Assembly: GCA_963576785.1 (NCBI GenBank)
Contig: OY756139.1
Coordinates: 1,922,001 to 1,986,000 of the forward strand
Origin: Chlorophyllum brunneum
Lineage: Eukaryota; Basidiomycota; Agaricomycetes; Agaricales; Agaricaceae
Length of the DNA: 64,000 nt
Direction of reading: 5' to 3'
Positions 1-10,120 of this stretch are shown one piece after another. How positions within the stretch are numbered: the stretch's first letter is position 1; every line of letters begins with the position of its first letter. The position numbers were made by a program, and so were the translations under genes. The notes under the pieces are model-generated. The model worked only from the letters and a program-made list of their open reading frames with translations, did no database searches and had not been told where the DNA came from.

Positions 1-2445
1 TTCTTCGGAATGAGCAATTCACCGGCAACCTTCCAAAGAATGATGAACACGATATTCCGAGAACTATTACATGAAGGGACGCTTGTCAACTACATGGACG
101 ATTTCGTCATTCCAGGAACCACACAGGAGGAACTCGAGAAAAGAACGACACGGTTCTTAGACATTGCAGCCAAACACCAGCTATACTTCAAACGATCAAA
201 ATGTATGTTCGACGCGAAAGAAATACCCATACTGGGATTTGTGGTAGGACAGGGCAGCGTTAAAATGGAGGAAGAGAAGGTGAAAGCAGTAAGGGAATGG
301 CCAACACCCAAATCCGTGAAGGACGTCGAAAAATTCCTCGGCTTTGCAAATTTCTACCGACGATTCATACAAGACTTCAGTAACATAGCAACACCACTAC
401 ATGAACTCAAGAAGAAAGACGCACAATGGTCATGGTCAGAACGGCAACAACAAGCGTTTGAAGAAATCAAGAAGAAAATCATGAGCAAACCAGTACTAGC
501 GATGCCCCGAGATAAAGGACAATATAGAGTGGAGGTAGACGCATCAGGGTACGGAGTAGGAGCGGTATTATCACAAGACCAAGATAACCAGTGGCACCCA
601 ATCGCATTCCACTCGAGAACAATGACACCGGCAGAACGAAATTACCAGATCTATGACAAAGAACTATTGGCAATCCGAGAAGCGGTCAAAACTTGGAGAC
701 AATATCTACTCGACGCCGACAAACCATTCGAGATATGGACGGACCACAAGAACTTGGAATACTTTAGGAAACCGCAACAACTCACAGGACGACAGGCGAG
801 ATGGCAACTGGAACTACAGGAATATCACTACACGTTAAAACACATACCCGGAAAAACAAACACAAAAGCAGATGTGTTATCAAGACTAACGAAAACGGAC
901 ACAACCAGAGACAACACAGATATCACGCTATTACCCGACCACTTATTCGACAACACTACCACCGAGATCAGACAAATGTGGGATATATCGGGAGAAGAAG
1001 ACCTGAAACACCGACTGCAAAAGGAGCAGAGGAGAGAAACACAATGGTTAAGAGAAAAGGAGAAACGACCAGAGGAGATATGGGAAACTGATGGATTACC
1101 CATCTTCGAAGGAAGAATATACGTACCACCAAACACCGAATTACGCCAAGAAATACTCCAACAACACCACGACAAAACGGACGTAGGACACCTGGGACAA
1201 CACAGAATGATCGAACTCCTCAAAAGGACATATTGGTGGCCACAAATGCGTAACGATGTTAAACGATACATCAAGGGATGTGACACATGTCAGAGAAATA
1301 AAATACTCAGAACACGACCTACCACACACCTCCATCCGTTACCAATACCCACCGGACCATGGGAAGAGATATCAATCGACATGATAGGACCACTGCCAGA
1401 ATCGGAGGGATACGACGCGATACTTGTCATCGTTGATCGATTCAGCAAAATGATCAGACTACGAGCAGTTAACACCACCCTATCATCCGAGGAGCTAGGA
1501 GATATATATCGGGACGACATATGGAGACAACATGGGATACCACGCAGGATCATCAGTGACAGAGGCCCACAGTTCGCATCAAAATTCATGGCGGAACTTT
1601 GCAAAGCAACCGGCACCCAACGAAACCTATCCACGGCATACCATCCACAAACAGACGGTCAAACGGAGCGCATCAACCAAGAGGTTGAGGCCTACCTCAG
1701 AAATGTAATCAATCACGCACAGAACAACTGGAAGAAATGGCTCAGCACGGCAGAATTCCAGTATAACGATAAAACACATAGTGCCACAGGACATTCACCG
1801 TTCCAGATAGTATACGGACGACACCCATGGAAGGGCGACATCTCAAATGAGATCAAGGCTCCAGCAATCACGGAAAGAATACAAGAACTGCAGGACATAC
1901 GCCAAGCAACGATCAAAATGCTCCAACAAAACCAGGTACAGATGGAAAAGCGAAACAGCACAAAGCCAGAACACGAGTACCAAACAGGAGACCAAATTTG
2001 GCTGGAAGCAGACAATATTAGGACAACAAGACCAACGAAAAAATTAGATCACAAGAGATACGGACCGTTCCGAGTAAAAGAAAAAATAGGCGAAACAAGC
2101 TACCGCCTGGAGCTACCTGAAACATGGGCAATACACGACGTATTCAACAGCAGACTACTTTCCCCCTATCACAACCCCGAGTATGACAGCCAGCGCACTC
2201 CGCCACCACCGATCCCCGAGATAGTTAACGATGAAGAACACTACGAAGTAGACAAAGTCCGAGGACACCGCATGAAAGGGAAACGAAAACAGTACCTAAT
2301 ACACTGGAAAGGATATACGTCCGAAGAAGATACATGGGAAAACGAAACAAACTTAGACAACGCCAAGGAAGCAGTACAAGAATTCATAAGCAAGATTTCG
2401 AGGACGAAACCTATAAAAAGGGGAGGTAAAAAACAGCAATTATGA
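1..2445 (+). CDS. pol: gypsy Pol polyprotein (RT-RNase H-integrase-chromodomain), 5' partial
   Basis: The open frame runs from base 1; the first ATG at 10 is internal and not the true start. Numbering from that Met: the RT motif NSPATFQ is at about 3-9 and the catalytic YMDD at 28-31. An RNase H domain begins with VEVDASG at about 174, with the TDHKNL strand later. The integrase zinc domain (HH near 383, CDTC near 423) is followed by the catalytic core with Asp near 457 (SIDMIG), Asp near 517 (ISDRGPQ) and Glu near 553 (QTERIN). A chromodomain lies at about 744-795 (YEVDKVRG, HWKGY, TWE), which in this family binds methylated histone H3 and steers integration to heterochromatin. There is no internal stop or frameshift, so this is the best preserved reading frame in the window. 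It ends with TGA at 2445, 97 bases before another ORF. Confidence 0.95.
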   Translation, partial: FFGMSNSPATFQRMMNTIFRELLHEGTLVNYMDDFVIPGTTQEELEKRTTRFLDIAAKHQLYFKRSKCMFDAKEIPILGFVVGQGSVKMEEEKVKAVREWPTPKSVKDVEKFLGFANFYRRFIQDFSNIATPLHELKKKDAQWSWSERQQQAFEEIKKKIMSKPVLAMPRDKGQYRVEVDASGYGVGAVLSQDQDNQWHPIAFHSRTMTPAERNYQIYDKELLAIREAVKTWRQYLLDADKPFEIWTDHKNLEYFRKPQQLTGRQARWQLELQEYHYTLKHIPGKTNTKADVLSRLTKTDTTRDNTDITLLPDHLFDNTTTEIRQMWDISGEEDLKHRLQKEQRRETQWLREKEKRPEEIWETDGLPIFEGRIYVPPNTELRQEILQQHHDKTDVGHLGQHRMIELLKRTYWWPQMRNDVKRYIKGCDTCQRNKILRTRPTTHLHPLPIPTGPWEEISIDMIGPLPESEGYDAILVIVDRFSKMIRLRAVNTTLSSEELGDIYRDDIWRQHGIPRRIISDRGPQFASKFMAELCKATGTQRNLSTAYHPQTDGQTERINQEVEAYLRNVINHAQNNWKKWLSTAEFQYNDKTHSATGHSPFQIVYGRHPWKGDISNEIKAPAITERIQELQDIRQATIKMLQQNQVQMEKRNSTKPEHEYQTGDQIWLEADNIRTTRPTKKLDHKRYGPFRVKEKIGETSYRLELPETWAIHDVFNSRLLSPYHNPEYDSQRTPPPPIPEIVNDEEHYEVDKVRGHRMKGKRKQYLIHWKGYTSEEDTWENETNLDNAKEAVQEFISKISRTKPIKRGGKKQQL

Positions 2446-2542
2446 ACAGCAAACCTCGCATCTCAAGTAACCACTACACTCATCGCATCACTCGTGGTAT
2501 TCACTTCACCCTTGACTTTGCCAACTATCTCTACAATACACC

Positions 2543-3379
2543 ATGCCCGCCGAACGCCAACTTACCCCATACCCCTACCTCGCAGAATTTGAAGAACTCA
2601 TCCCAGAAAGGACCAACCAGGAAGAAATCGTAGAAGGAGAAACCCTAGTCGACACCATAATACTACTGGGAGCAGCAGTAAAAGCAACCCAAGAAGGAGC
2701 CTCGAAAATTATGGACACCTTATCCGACGCCACTCCAAGACTCAATCAGTTCATCATCAACGAAGGAAGGAGAGACCAACTGGAGAGACACTTGTACGAG
2801 ATTAACGACGACTTGCAACTCCTCGTTATCTCCAACATACGAGCTCGGATGCACAGTATCCTTGTAGCCCTAGCCGAACGACTCAATACGTACGAATCCA
2901 GAAGCACAGACAACCTCTCCCACCACATCGTTAATCGACTACTCGTTAGTAACGACCCATTCCCCATCCAACACCACATCTGCCACACATGCGAACAAAA
3001 GACGCAAGAAAGAACCGCCGCCGACCAGCTACTCCACCCCGACATCGAAGAGGAAGTCGCTCACCTCCAAACCATACTCACCACGGTAGTACCCCCCATC
3101 ACACCCATGACTTTCCACCCGCCGACAGGATATAACACTTTGAAATCAGAAGGAGAAAAGGACAACGATTATTGGAAAGAGATCGTGTACAAACTTTTAA
3201 GCAATCACACCAACGACAACACTACGTACAACAACCACACCCACTTCCTGTTTAAAGAAGGACCACCACACGCACCCCTCTGGATTGGTTTACGACGTGT
3301 TGACAAGACACCTCTCATTGGAGGAAACAAGAAGGACTTGGCCAGAGCTCTGGGAGCGGCCGTACCTATGAACGAGTAA
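2543..3379 (+). CDS. unrecognised ORF of the gypsy element (278 aa)
   Basis: An ATG-initiated frame of 278 codons lies between pol and the 3' LTR and is fully open. I do not recognise the protein. It is hydrophilic and looks largely helical. The C-terminal half has a CHTC motif, at about residue 150, inside a Cys/His-containing stretch (HHICHTCEQKTQ). I see no signal peptide or membrane segment, which argues against an envelope protein. Gag is normally upstream of pol in Ty3/gypsy, so a displaced gag would be unusual. A captured gene or an accessory ORF of this lineage are alternatives. Base usage resembles pol, so it has probably travelled with the element for some time. Confidence 0.6.
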   Translation: MPAERQLTPYPYLAEFEELIPERTNQEEIVEGETLVDTIILLGAAVKATQEGASKIMDTLSDATPRLNQFIINEGRRDQLERHLYEINDDLQLLVISNIRARMHSILVALAERLNTYESRSTDNLSHHIVNRLLVSNDPFPIQHHICHTCEQKTQERTAADQLLHPDIEEEVAHLQTILTTVVPPITPMTFHPPTGYNTLKSEGEKDNDYWKEIVYKLLSNHTNDNTTYNNHTHFLFKEGPPHAPLWIGLRRVDKTPLIGGNKKDLARALGAAVPMNE

Positions 3380-3476
3380 AAACACTCGTCGGGTTTTCTT
3401 AAACTTTAACAAATTCCATATGTTCTATCTTACAAAGGACCTTTACAGTAATACGTATCATGAGGACATGAAGCTT

Positions 3477-3489
3477 GAAAGGGAGGTAT
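3477..3489 (+). promoter_or_regulatory. polypurine tract, plus-strand primer site
   Basis: A purine-rich run (GAAAGGGAGGTAT) sits immediately before the LTR's TGTTACGA. This is the expected position and composition of the primer for plus-strand DNA synthesis. The stretch 3380-3476 before it is the element's untranslated 3' region and I see nothing else in it. Confidence 0.8.
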
Positions 3490-3788
3490 TGTTACGAATC
3501 ATAGACCGTTCATTCCCATCATGCGCCCATTACCTCGTGTACTCTCATACTTGTTTCATCTCCTGTATTACCCTAGAGGCTGTGCCTCCTACCTGACTCG
3601 TTCTACTCCTCTCCTCTGACTCCGTTACTCGACTCCCTTATTATTAGCCTCTACCACTAGTATATAAAGTGTAGTAATACTTGATGTATTCCTTACACTT
3701 TACCAATCGTATCATCCCTTCTTCCTTTCTCTACTTCCTTCCTTTATCCAAAGGCTTGCAACCTGAGTCAGAGACTAAGGTCGTAACA
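3490..3788 (+). repeat. 3' LTR of the gypsy element (299 bp)
   Basis: The LTR starts TGTTACGA and ends TCGTAACA, a perfect 8-bp terminal inverted repeat with the canonical TG...CA ends. A polypurine tract abuts its left side. A TATA-like box (TATATAAA) is at 3661-3668, a plausible U3 promoter. No second LTR is visible in the window for an age estimate. Confidence 0.9.
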
Positions 3789-3820
3789 AAACCACTCCAT
3801 AAGAGTATTACAGACGGCAA
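3789..3820 (-). mobile_element. LINE B fragment, antisense (host of the gypsy and M-A #1 insertions)
   Basis: This short piece matches the antisense of the LINE B RNase H region, as at 13441-13475. It continues after the inserted chimera at 8385. The last 14 bases (3807-3820, ATTACAGACGGCAA) are repeated at 8385-8398 and form the target-site duplication of M-A chimera #1. The gypsy element abuts on the left. Confidence 0.75.
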
Positions 3821-5254
3821 CATTACTCCTTGACTTGTTACCACCACCATCACTTTTCCACTTCCCTTTCCTCATCACACCATTCGCTTCTCAGGCTCTC
3901 TCTCATGGGCTTGTGTCTTTTCTGAGCCTTCGCTGGCTGTAGAGGGGCGGTCCGGGTGGCAACGTTAGTCAGTCGATGGGTGGTGCACCCTTGGTGAAGG
4001 CGATTAAAGGTGGGCATATCTCCACTGTTCATCTGACTGATGCCTATATGCACAGATTGACGAGGCGGCCCCTTGGTAAAGGGTCTTAAAGGCTGGGATA
4101 CTGGCCACCTCGCTCACTTGCACTCGCTGGGTCATCAGTGGTGGCAGCCCTTCTACCAATTAGATAGGCTTGCAGTCCCATATAGGGTTCGCATGTGGGT
4201 TATTACCCCTACTACAGGTCAAGTCTGGCTAGTATCTCGAGGCTGGGCTATACCAGCTGACGACGGACATCCAGGCCCACCCCCAATTGTGCTTGCACAT
4301 TGGTGGGGAGCATGCTGAAAAAAGCCACCCTGTCGCACCCGAAAGGGACCAAAAGGATAGGGGACAATAATAGGGGGAACAGAGTGATAACAAGCCAACC
4401 AAAAGGACAGGCCACCCCCCACCAGTGTCGCCATGCCTTCAGGAACCCCTCTGGGGGTAGTGCCTGGTCGTTAGTAGGGATATGCCAAACTCCAGGGCAC
4501 AGGCGGGTTTGGGTTGACTCAGGGAAACTTGGGTTGATTGGCGCCTGTTCTGCGGAATGCTTAAGTAATCCGTTCCGCAGGTTGCTTAGTTAATCCAATG
4601 TGAACACCACCCTGGTAGCGCTCCTTGCGAGACAGAGATCCCCACCAGTATTAGTACACGGATCTGCACCCAAAGACAAGTTGCCTCCTCTGGGGGTAGG
4701 GCATAGCAAAAGCGGCTGCAGGGGAATGGGAAGCTAGTCCAGGGGTCGTGCCTTGGAGGTACGCCTTTGTGGCCTCTGCCTGCCCAACTAGTGGACTGTA
4801 GTGGGCTGTTTACTGGGAGCATGCTGAAAAAAGCCGCCCGGTTACCGAGAAGGAGTGGCCTGGCTCAAGAGGTCAAAATCCTCTGTTGGTGGGTCCCTGT
4901 GAAGATTGGGGTGTACCCATTTGAGTTGTTACCACGCAAGAGGTCTGGTTTTGGGGTGGCGGCATGCACAGTCAAGCGGTGAGATCCCGTCCATGCACCA
5001 TATAGGAAGGATGCCTCAAGCAAATGGCGGGCCGGTCCTCAGGGATACCACGCTCTCTCAGTAGTGGGGTGTTTGCCCAAGCTAAAAGCTTTACCTCTTA
5101 GGAGGGAGGGGCAAAGTCCCCGCAACATGGCCAGATGCGACACCAATATGGGAGCCTGGGAACATGCTAGGCATTCTACAGGCACACAATGTCTCAAGAC
5201 CCCCATCTCTGGGCCTCTAGGAGCTTTATTCCCTCAAGGGGCTCTGTACATGGG
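3821..5254 (+). repeat. module M, full-length non-coding copy #1 (1434 bp)
   Basis: A GC-rich segment without a convincing ORF that is not part of full-length A or B. It starts CATTACTCCTTGAC directly at the target-site duplication and ends CTCTGTACATGGG before LINE A sequence. The antisense copy at 25519-26950 has the same two ends and almost the same length (about 1432 bp). Inside are a tandem pair of 25-bp units (4548-4572, 4573-4597), two copies of GGAGCATGCTGAAAAAAGCC about 509 bases apart (near 4307 and 4816), and several short hairpins such as CCC-GAAA-GGG. I do not recognise it; it lacks a CCCTAA telomerase template and does not look like rRNA. Confidence 0.75.
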
Positions 5255-6539
5255 CCTTATGCCCTAAGATCCACTGGAGGTACTTGGGTTTTTTCTTCGA
5301 TCGAGCTCTTACATTCAAAGAGCATGTTCGACATTATGCTGCTAAGTCCCTATCCATGGTCAAGGCCATGGGCATGCTTGGTAACTCATTGCGAGGACTT
5401 CTTCCTACTCAGAAGAGGACTCTCTATTGCTCATGTGTAGTTCCTATTGCTATGTATGGGTTCCGACTTTGGTTTTATGAAGGTGCCCGTAATAAGGCCC
5501 TTCTGAAACAACTTAACGCTATGCAATGTAAAGCTGCATTGTGGATTACTGGCGCATTCTGCACCAGTCCTACTGGGGGAGCTGAAGTCTTAGCTGGCCT
5601 CATCCCCATCCATCTCCATCTCAAGAAGCTGGCTACCTGTGCTGTCCACAGGATTGCCACCCTTTGTGAGAACCACCCTGTTCACTCTATCATGGGGCAT
5701 CAGTATATTAGGGGTTGTGTTCCACACCCCAGATCAATCGCTCTCATGACCCCCGCCCAGGCAGTCAAGGTCAAGGGACTGGTCACAGAGGCAAACTCTC
5801 ATTTGCCAGACTTAACGGAGGTGTTCAAGCCATTTGCACTTGAGGCATTGCCAGGTTCTCGTCTCCTGGACCGCTATGTGGCCCAGGTGACTTATAAGAC
5901 ATATGATGCCTCACTCGGTGGAAACCTTGTGGGTCGTCAGGTGGATTTACTCAACGATACCCTTCGTGGGTATCGTGAGGATAGACAGGTGGTCTATGCA
6001 GTGACGGAGGCAAGTCTGCCACTGGTTGGGGACTTCCAGGCAGTTTCTGCTGCCCATGTTTATAGGGGGACACATCTGCTTCGTGCAATGCGTCACCCAG
6101 CTGGCAAGGTTACAGCCCCAGATGCTGAACTTTTTGCCATTCATATGGCTTTGGGAACTACTGTGGCAGTTTCTGAGGTGGTACATATTGCGGTCTTTAC
6201 GGACTCGATTGGTTCTGCCAAGCAAGCTCTTGACCCATCCATACATTCTGGCCAGGGACATTCCCTGGCTGTGTGTTATCTCGTGTTGGCGTGGTTCAGG
6301 AATTGTCCTAACCACTCCCTCACTTTCTGGTCCGTTCTGTTATTGGTGAAATGGTCCATTCATCAGGGTGTGCATTTATTTGCCACTGACCTTCAAGTCG
6401 CCGCTGGACGTCATCCAGCAACGTCTATTGATTCACTGCATAAACTCAATGTAGCAACTGTTCAGAAGGCCTGGAAAGTCACTTTCCAGGACTCTTCTTA
6501 TCGTGGTTCGAACTTCCTTGTTCTCAAGGACAGTAAGAA
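5255..6539 (+). pseudogene. LINE A ORF2 fragment (end of RT to RNase H)
   Basis: The frame enters at the A motif KxHWRYLGFFFDRALTFKEH, downstream of the RT catalytic core, and continues through the RT thumb and connection into RNase H. The first catalytic RNase H block reads VTEAS instead of TDAS, so the aspartate is replaced by glutamate. The later DAELFAI and FTDSIGSAK blocks are kept. At 6540 a LINE B fragment has inserted, and the A frame resumes at 7756. The open frame runs straight into the inserted B sequence, giving an A-B fused frame that ends at 7185. Confidence 0.85.
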
Positions 6540-7743
6540 TGCCAAGAGAGCAGTGGACCCTTCTGTTCACTCTGGCCAGCTTCACTTGCTTGCCGTGTGT
6601 AACGCTCTTATGGAGTGGTTTGGGGGTCACCCCAAATGCTCCATTCACATCTGGCACACCTACTCTTCGGAGAAGTGGGCCATTCATAGTACTGTACACC
6701 AGTACTGCACTAAACTTCAGGTCACTGCAGGTTCCCATCTGCAAACCTCCCTTGACTCCCTTCGTCAGAGGGTTGTCAAATTCTGCCAGGATGCCTGGAT
6801 CACTCGATTCCAGGATCCTACTTACTCAGGTAGCCAGTTCATGGCTCTCGAAGGGCGCAACGGTAAGCCCCTCCAGCCCACTTACCTCCATGGAGGTTCG
6901 TGGCTGCCTTCCGCCGCAGCAGAGTCCAACTCGCTGTCCGCCCGCATGTATAGGGTTATACTCAACCATGTGCCTATCAGGGCCTGTAGATCTCGGTTCT
7001 TCCAGGACGAACCATTCTGGTGTCCATGCGGGGCTCCCTTCGAGTCTCGTGTGCATGTTCTTACCAACTGTAGTCGGTTTGACACCTCTCGGGGGTACCC
7101 TGCCATACCGGGTGCCCTTGTCAAGTTCTTGAAAGCAAACCCTCAGGCGTTCGCTTTCCCATCCATTCCCCAGGGAATTGGATAACTGGCTCAGGGTAGG
7201 TGGGTTATTGTCTGGCACCAGAGAACTCTGGTAGAAGTCCAGCGAAGACTCTCGGAGTTTTATGAATGGAGTTGTCCCCTTCGGCAACTAGGTGTGGTGA
7301 AGATGCCGATAGCCACACAAATGGTGCAGCCTATTACTCTGGCAAGGGTGACCATGGCCGGGGGGATGGCTCTCAGTAAGAAGAACTTTGGGGGCTAGTA
7401 GCTAGACCGGTAACTGGGAGTTTCCATTGCCGGGCATTTGCGGTGAACTAACACTTACTGACCGGGCCTGGTCTCCGGACTAGGTCGCTGGTTGGGGGAC
7501 CTCCCTGCCCACTCGCCTTCTCTGGCGTCCACTCCCCTCGCCCTCTGGGCTTGGGAGTAGGACGCAATTCTTCCTACTGTTGGTTTTGGGCAATGGTACT
7601 TTTGCTTGGTAGGGCATAGTTACCACTTTCTCCGTAGATACCCGCTAGTTTACTCTTTTGTATTCCGGCCGCGGGCTGTGTTCGAGTGCCGCATAATAAA
7701 TTGGCCTTAGGCCATGATTCAAAAAAAAAAAAAAAAAAAAAAA
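6540..7743 (+). mobile_element. 5'-truncated LINE B insertion
   Basis: B sequence begins in the RNase H region (residues AKRAVDPSVHSGQ), runs through the ORF2 C-terminus (6540-7185) and the B 3' UTR, and ends with AATAAATTGGCC and poly-A (7722-7743). The duplication AAGGACAGTAAGAA is seen at 6526-6539 and again directly after the tail at about 7742-7755. The C-terminal Cys/His motif (CPCGAPF...CS) is intact. The insertion is in frame with the surrounding A ORF2. The 3' UTR at 7186-7721 holds no gene. Confidence 0.88.
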
Positions 7744-7755
7744 GGACAGTAAGAA

Positions 7756-8383
7756 CAGGGTTCTACAGCCAATATACCTCCATGGAGGTTCTTGGTTTCC
7801 TTCCTTTCCCTCTCAGTCTATTGCGACGAGAGTGAACTGTGCCATCCTCGGGCACACTCCAACTGGTGAGTATCACTCCCGGTTCCACCCTCTAGAGCCT
7901 ATTGGCTGCAAGTGTGGGGCTCCTCTGGAGACCCGTACTCATATCTTGTGCTCTTGTCCACTGTACAAGAGGCATCGTGGCCTGCCGGTCTCTGTTGACC
8001 AGCTGGTGTCTTTTCTTAAGCATAATCCTTCTGCGTTTGCATTTAGGGCCAACACACCACTTGTGGGAGTTGGATAACGCAGCGCGACCCCTGCTAGCTT
8101 CCTACGTCTCCAGCGTGTGTAGAAGTTAATTGCAAATTGACGCATACTCTCCTTAGGGAGGGGAGGCAAGGGGTTACTCTGTATATCTGGTCTATGATTC
8201 GCACATCCATGCATGTTTCCGCGACCACTCGCCCAGACCGCCTGTTGGCAGTCTAGTTTGGCCAGGGGAGAGCCCATCTTCGTATACTACTCTCTTTGTA
8301 GCCTACATGTCATAGTAGATACAGGTGGACTGTGACCACACACCACCTTAAACATGTTGATAAAAAAAAAAAAAAAAAAAAAA
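7756..8383 (+). pseudogene. LINE A ORF2 C-terminus and 3' UTR
   Basis: This is the continuation of the A copy after the B insertion. It encodes the last part of ORF2, including the C-terminal Cys/His motif (CKCGAPLETRTHILCSCPLYK), and stops with TAA at 8075-8077. The A 3' UTR follows (8078-8361) with the AGGTGG/CCACCT hairpin next to the tail, and then poly-A. Confidence 0.85.
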
Positions 8384-8384
8384 G

Positions 8385-10119
8385 ATTACAGACGGCAAGC
8401 ACATGAGCTTGACCAGAGTGAACAGAGGGGTCCACCACTCTCCTGGCAGAACCAGGAGAATCAGTGAACATGACAATGGAGTTGCAGTCAGAGAGGCTGG
8501 TAGCCTTCCCAACTGCGATCCAGATAGCATACAGCTCTGCATCAGGAGCTGTCACTCGGCCCGCCGCATATCTCGTCTGAAAGACACACTGGCCTGACCG
8601 GTAGATCTGGGCAGCAGAAACTGCCTGGAATTCCCCCTGCAGTGGCAGACTTGCATCCGTTGCCACAGTGAGAACCTGAGGATTGGCATCAGCACGTTCC
8701 AAAGTGCTGTTCAGATGCCTCATATACACAGCTTTCTCATCACAAGAATGAGGAGAGTCATGGAAGGATACCTGTGCTGCAAAATGGTCCAGGAGATGGT
8801 GACTAGGCTGAGCCACTGTAGAGCAGAGGTCAAACTGTTTAGTGAGGGATGGGAGCATGGAGACGGCTTCCATAAGAAAACCCCTTACCTGCTTGACGAG
8901 ACAGTCAGACAAGAGGGAGATAGAGAGGGGGTGTGGGGGGGCACCCTTGGCATTCAGATGATTGAGGAGGGATCAGAGAGGGTGGGTATCGGAGAGGGTG
9001 GCAAGACAGTAGTTTGCTCTTGAAGCCACCTTCTTCAGATGAAGGTGGATGGGGATGAGACCAGCAAGGGCTTTGGTACTGCCAGAAGGGAAGGTGCGGA
9101 ATGCACTGGTAATCCACAATGTAGCCTTGCATTGCATAGTATTGAGGGATTTGAGAAGGCCCTTACATTGAGCCTTGTCAAAATACCACAGATGGAAGCC
9201 ATATGTTGTAATAGGCATGACATATGACCTGAAGAGGAGCCACTTCTGCTTAGGGGTCAGACTGTGGGAGGAATTGCCAAGTATTCCCATCACTTTCACG
9301 GTGGAGAGAGCCTTGGTAGAGTAGTGTCAAATGTGCTCTTGAAAATTCAAGGCATAATCGAAATAAAAGCCCAGGTGCCTCCAATAGGTCTTTGGGCATA
9401 ACAGAGTGTCCCCTGTGAACAGACCAAAGCCCAAGTCAAGGGAGGGATTGACATCTCCAGGTTTCCTAGAGAAGTGGAAAAGCTTGGACTTGTTATGCTC
9501 CATGACAAGTGCAAATGCTACAAAGAGATTGAAGAGAACAATGTATGCCCCCTTGAGGGTGTCCAAGTTCTCATCCCAGGTCTTAGCCTGGGTGATAACA
9601 GTACCATCATCAACATATGACAACAGAGTACTCCTGGGGGAAGTAATCCGTAAGTCAAAGACCTTCATAAGAGGGGTGATATAGAGGCCAGAGAGGACCA
9701 GGGACATGGCAGAGCCCTGTCCAACGCCCACATCTGCACCCCGGGGCTCAGAGGAGAAGCCATTCCATGTATAAACAGTAGAATAGCCCACCAAATATGA
9801 AGCAAAGAAGGTCCTCACATTAAGTGGGAACCCCTGCTTGGTGAGTATGGCCATGAGCATCTCATGGTTCAAAGAGGGAAAGAACTGAGCGATGTCAAAG
9901 GTGACCACACTCGTCTTGAGACCTTTAGCCCACCCAGCATAAACCAGGTGAGTAAGGAACAACCTGGCATCCTCAGTGGAATGTTGGAAAATGCCTCTGA
10001 GTTGATGGGGATGAAAGATGTCATGCTTAATGGCATCAAACTGGATTCGGTTGGAAAGCATTTTCTCAACCAATTTACCAAGTGTGTTCAGGAGGACAAT
10101 AGGCCTGAACACCTTGGGA
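8385..10119 (-). pseudogene. LINE B ORF2 fragment, antisense (RT core to RNase H)
   Basis: Read on the minus strand, the piece starts at the KxFRPIVLLN block of RT, includes motif A (FDIAQFFPSLNH), motif B (VGVGQGSAMS), motif C (SYVDD, intact here) and runs into RNase H, where the M-A chimera interrupts it. Several frame breaks separate the RT and RNase H blocks. The 5' side ends at 10119, where it meets sense LINE A head to head with no sequence between. The other side was lost or displaced by the gypsy element. Confidence 0.85.
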
Positions 10120-10120
10120 G

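Larger units (their letters stand above)
1..3788 (+). mobile_element. Ty3/gypsy chromovirus-type LTR retrotransposon, 3' part
   Basis: The window opens inside the reverse transcriptase of an LTR retrotransposon and runs through RNase H, integrase, chromodomain, an extra ORF, a polypurine tract and the complete 3' LTR. The 5' LTR, gag, protease and N-terminal RT lie left of the window. Just after the LTR the sequence is antisense LINE B (3789-3820), so the element inserted into a LINE B copy. The short host duplication normally left by integrase cannot be checked because the left flank is missing. The RT-RNH-INT order and a chromodomain at the integrase end define the chromovirus branch of Ty3/gypsy. 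Confidence 0.93.
3821..8384 (+). mobile_element. M-A chimera #1: module M fused to 5'-truncated LINE A, with poly-A
   Basis: One retroposed unit made of module M (3821-5254), the 3' part of LINE A (from 5255) and an A-type poly-A tail (8362-8383). It is bounded by the 14-bp duplication ATTACAGACGGCAA (3807-3820 and 8385-8398). The duplication brackets M and A together, so they integrated as one cDNA. A 5'-truncated LINE B (6540-7743) later inserted into the A part. Target-primed reverse transcription with a template jump from A RNA to M RNA is the simplest explanation; that is inference. Confidence 0.8.

Noticed and set aside
828..1286. Antisense ORFs over pol and the many overlapping frames opposite LINE ORF2
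   Set aside because: They lie opposite well-supported coding frames, have no domain signal and are shadows of biased codon use.
2543..3379. Envelope gene of a retrovirus-like gypsy element
   Set aside because: No signal peptide, membrane anchor or furin-like site is visible.
3821..5254. Module M as telomerase RNA
   Set aside because: The length is in the fungal range, but no CCCTAA-type template is present on the transcribed strand.
3821..5254. Module M as the 5' UTR of LINE A
   Set aside because: Full-length A1 and A2 have their own 5' UTR of about 120 bases, and M is fused to different internal A positions. The weak likeness of CTCCTTGACTTG to the A start CTTCTTGATTTG is short and may be chance.
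3850..5270. Small ORFs (60-100 aa) within module M
   Set aside because: They are not conserved in frame or length between M copies and have no recognisable motif.
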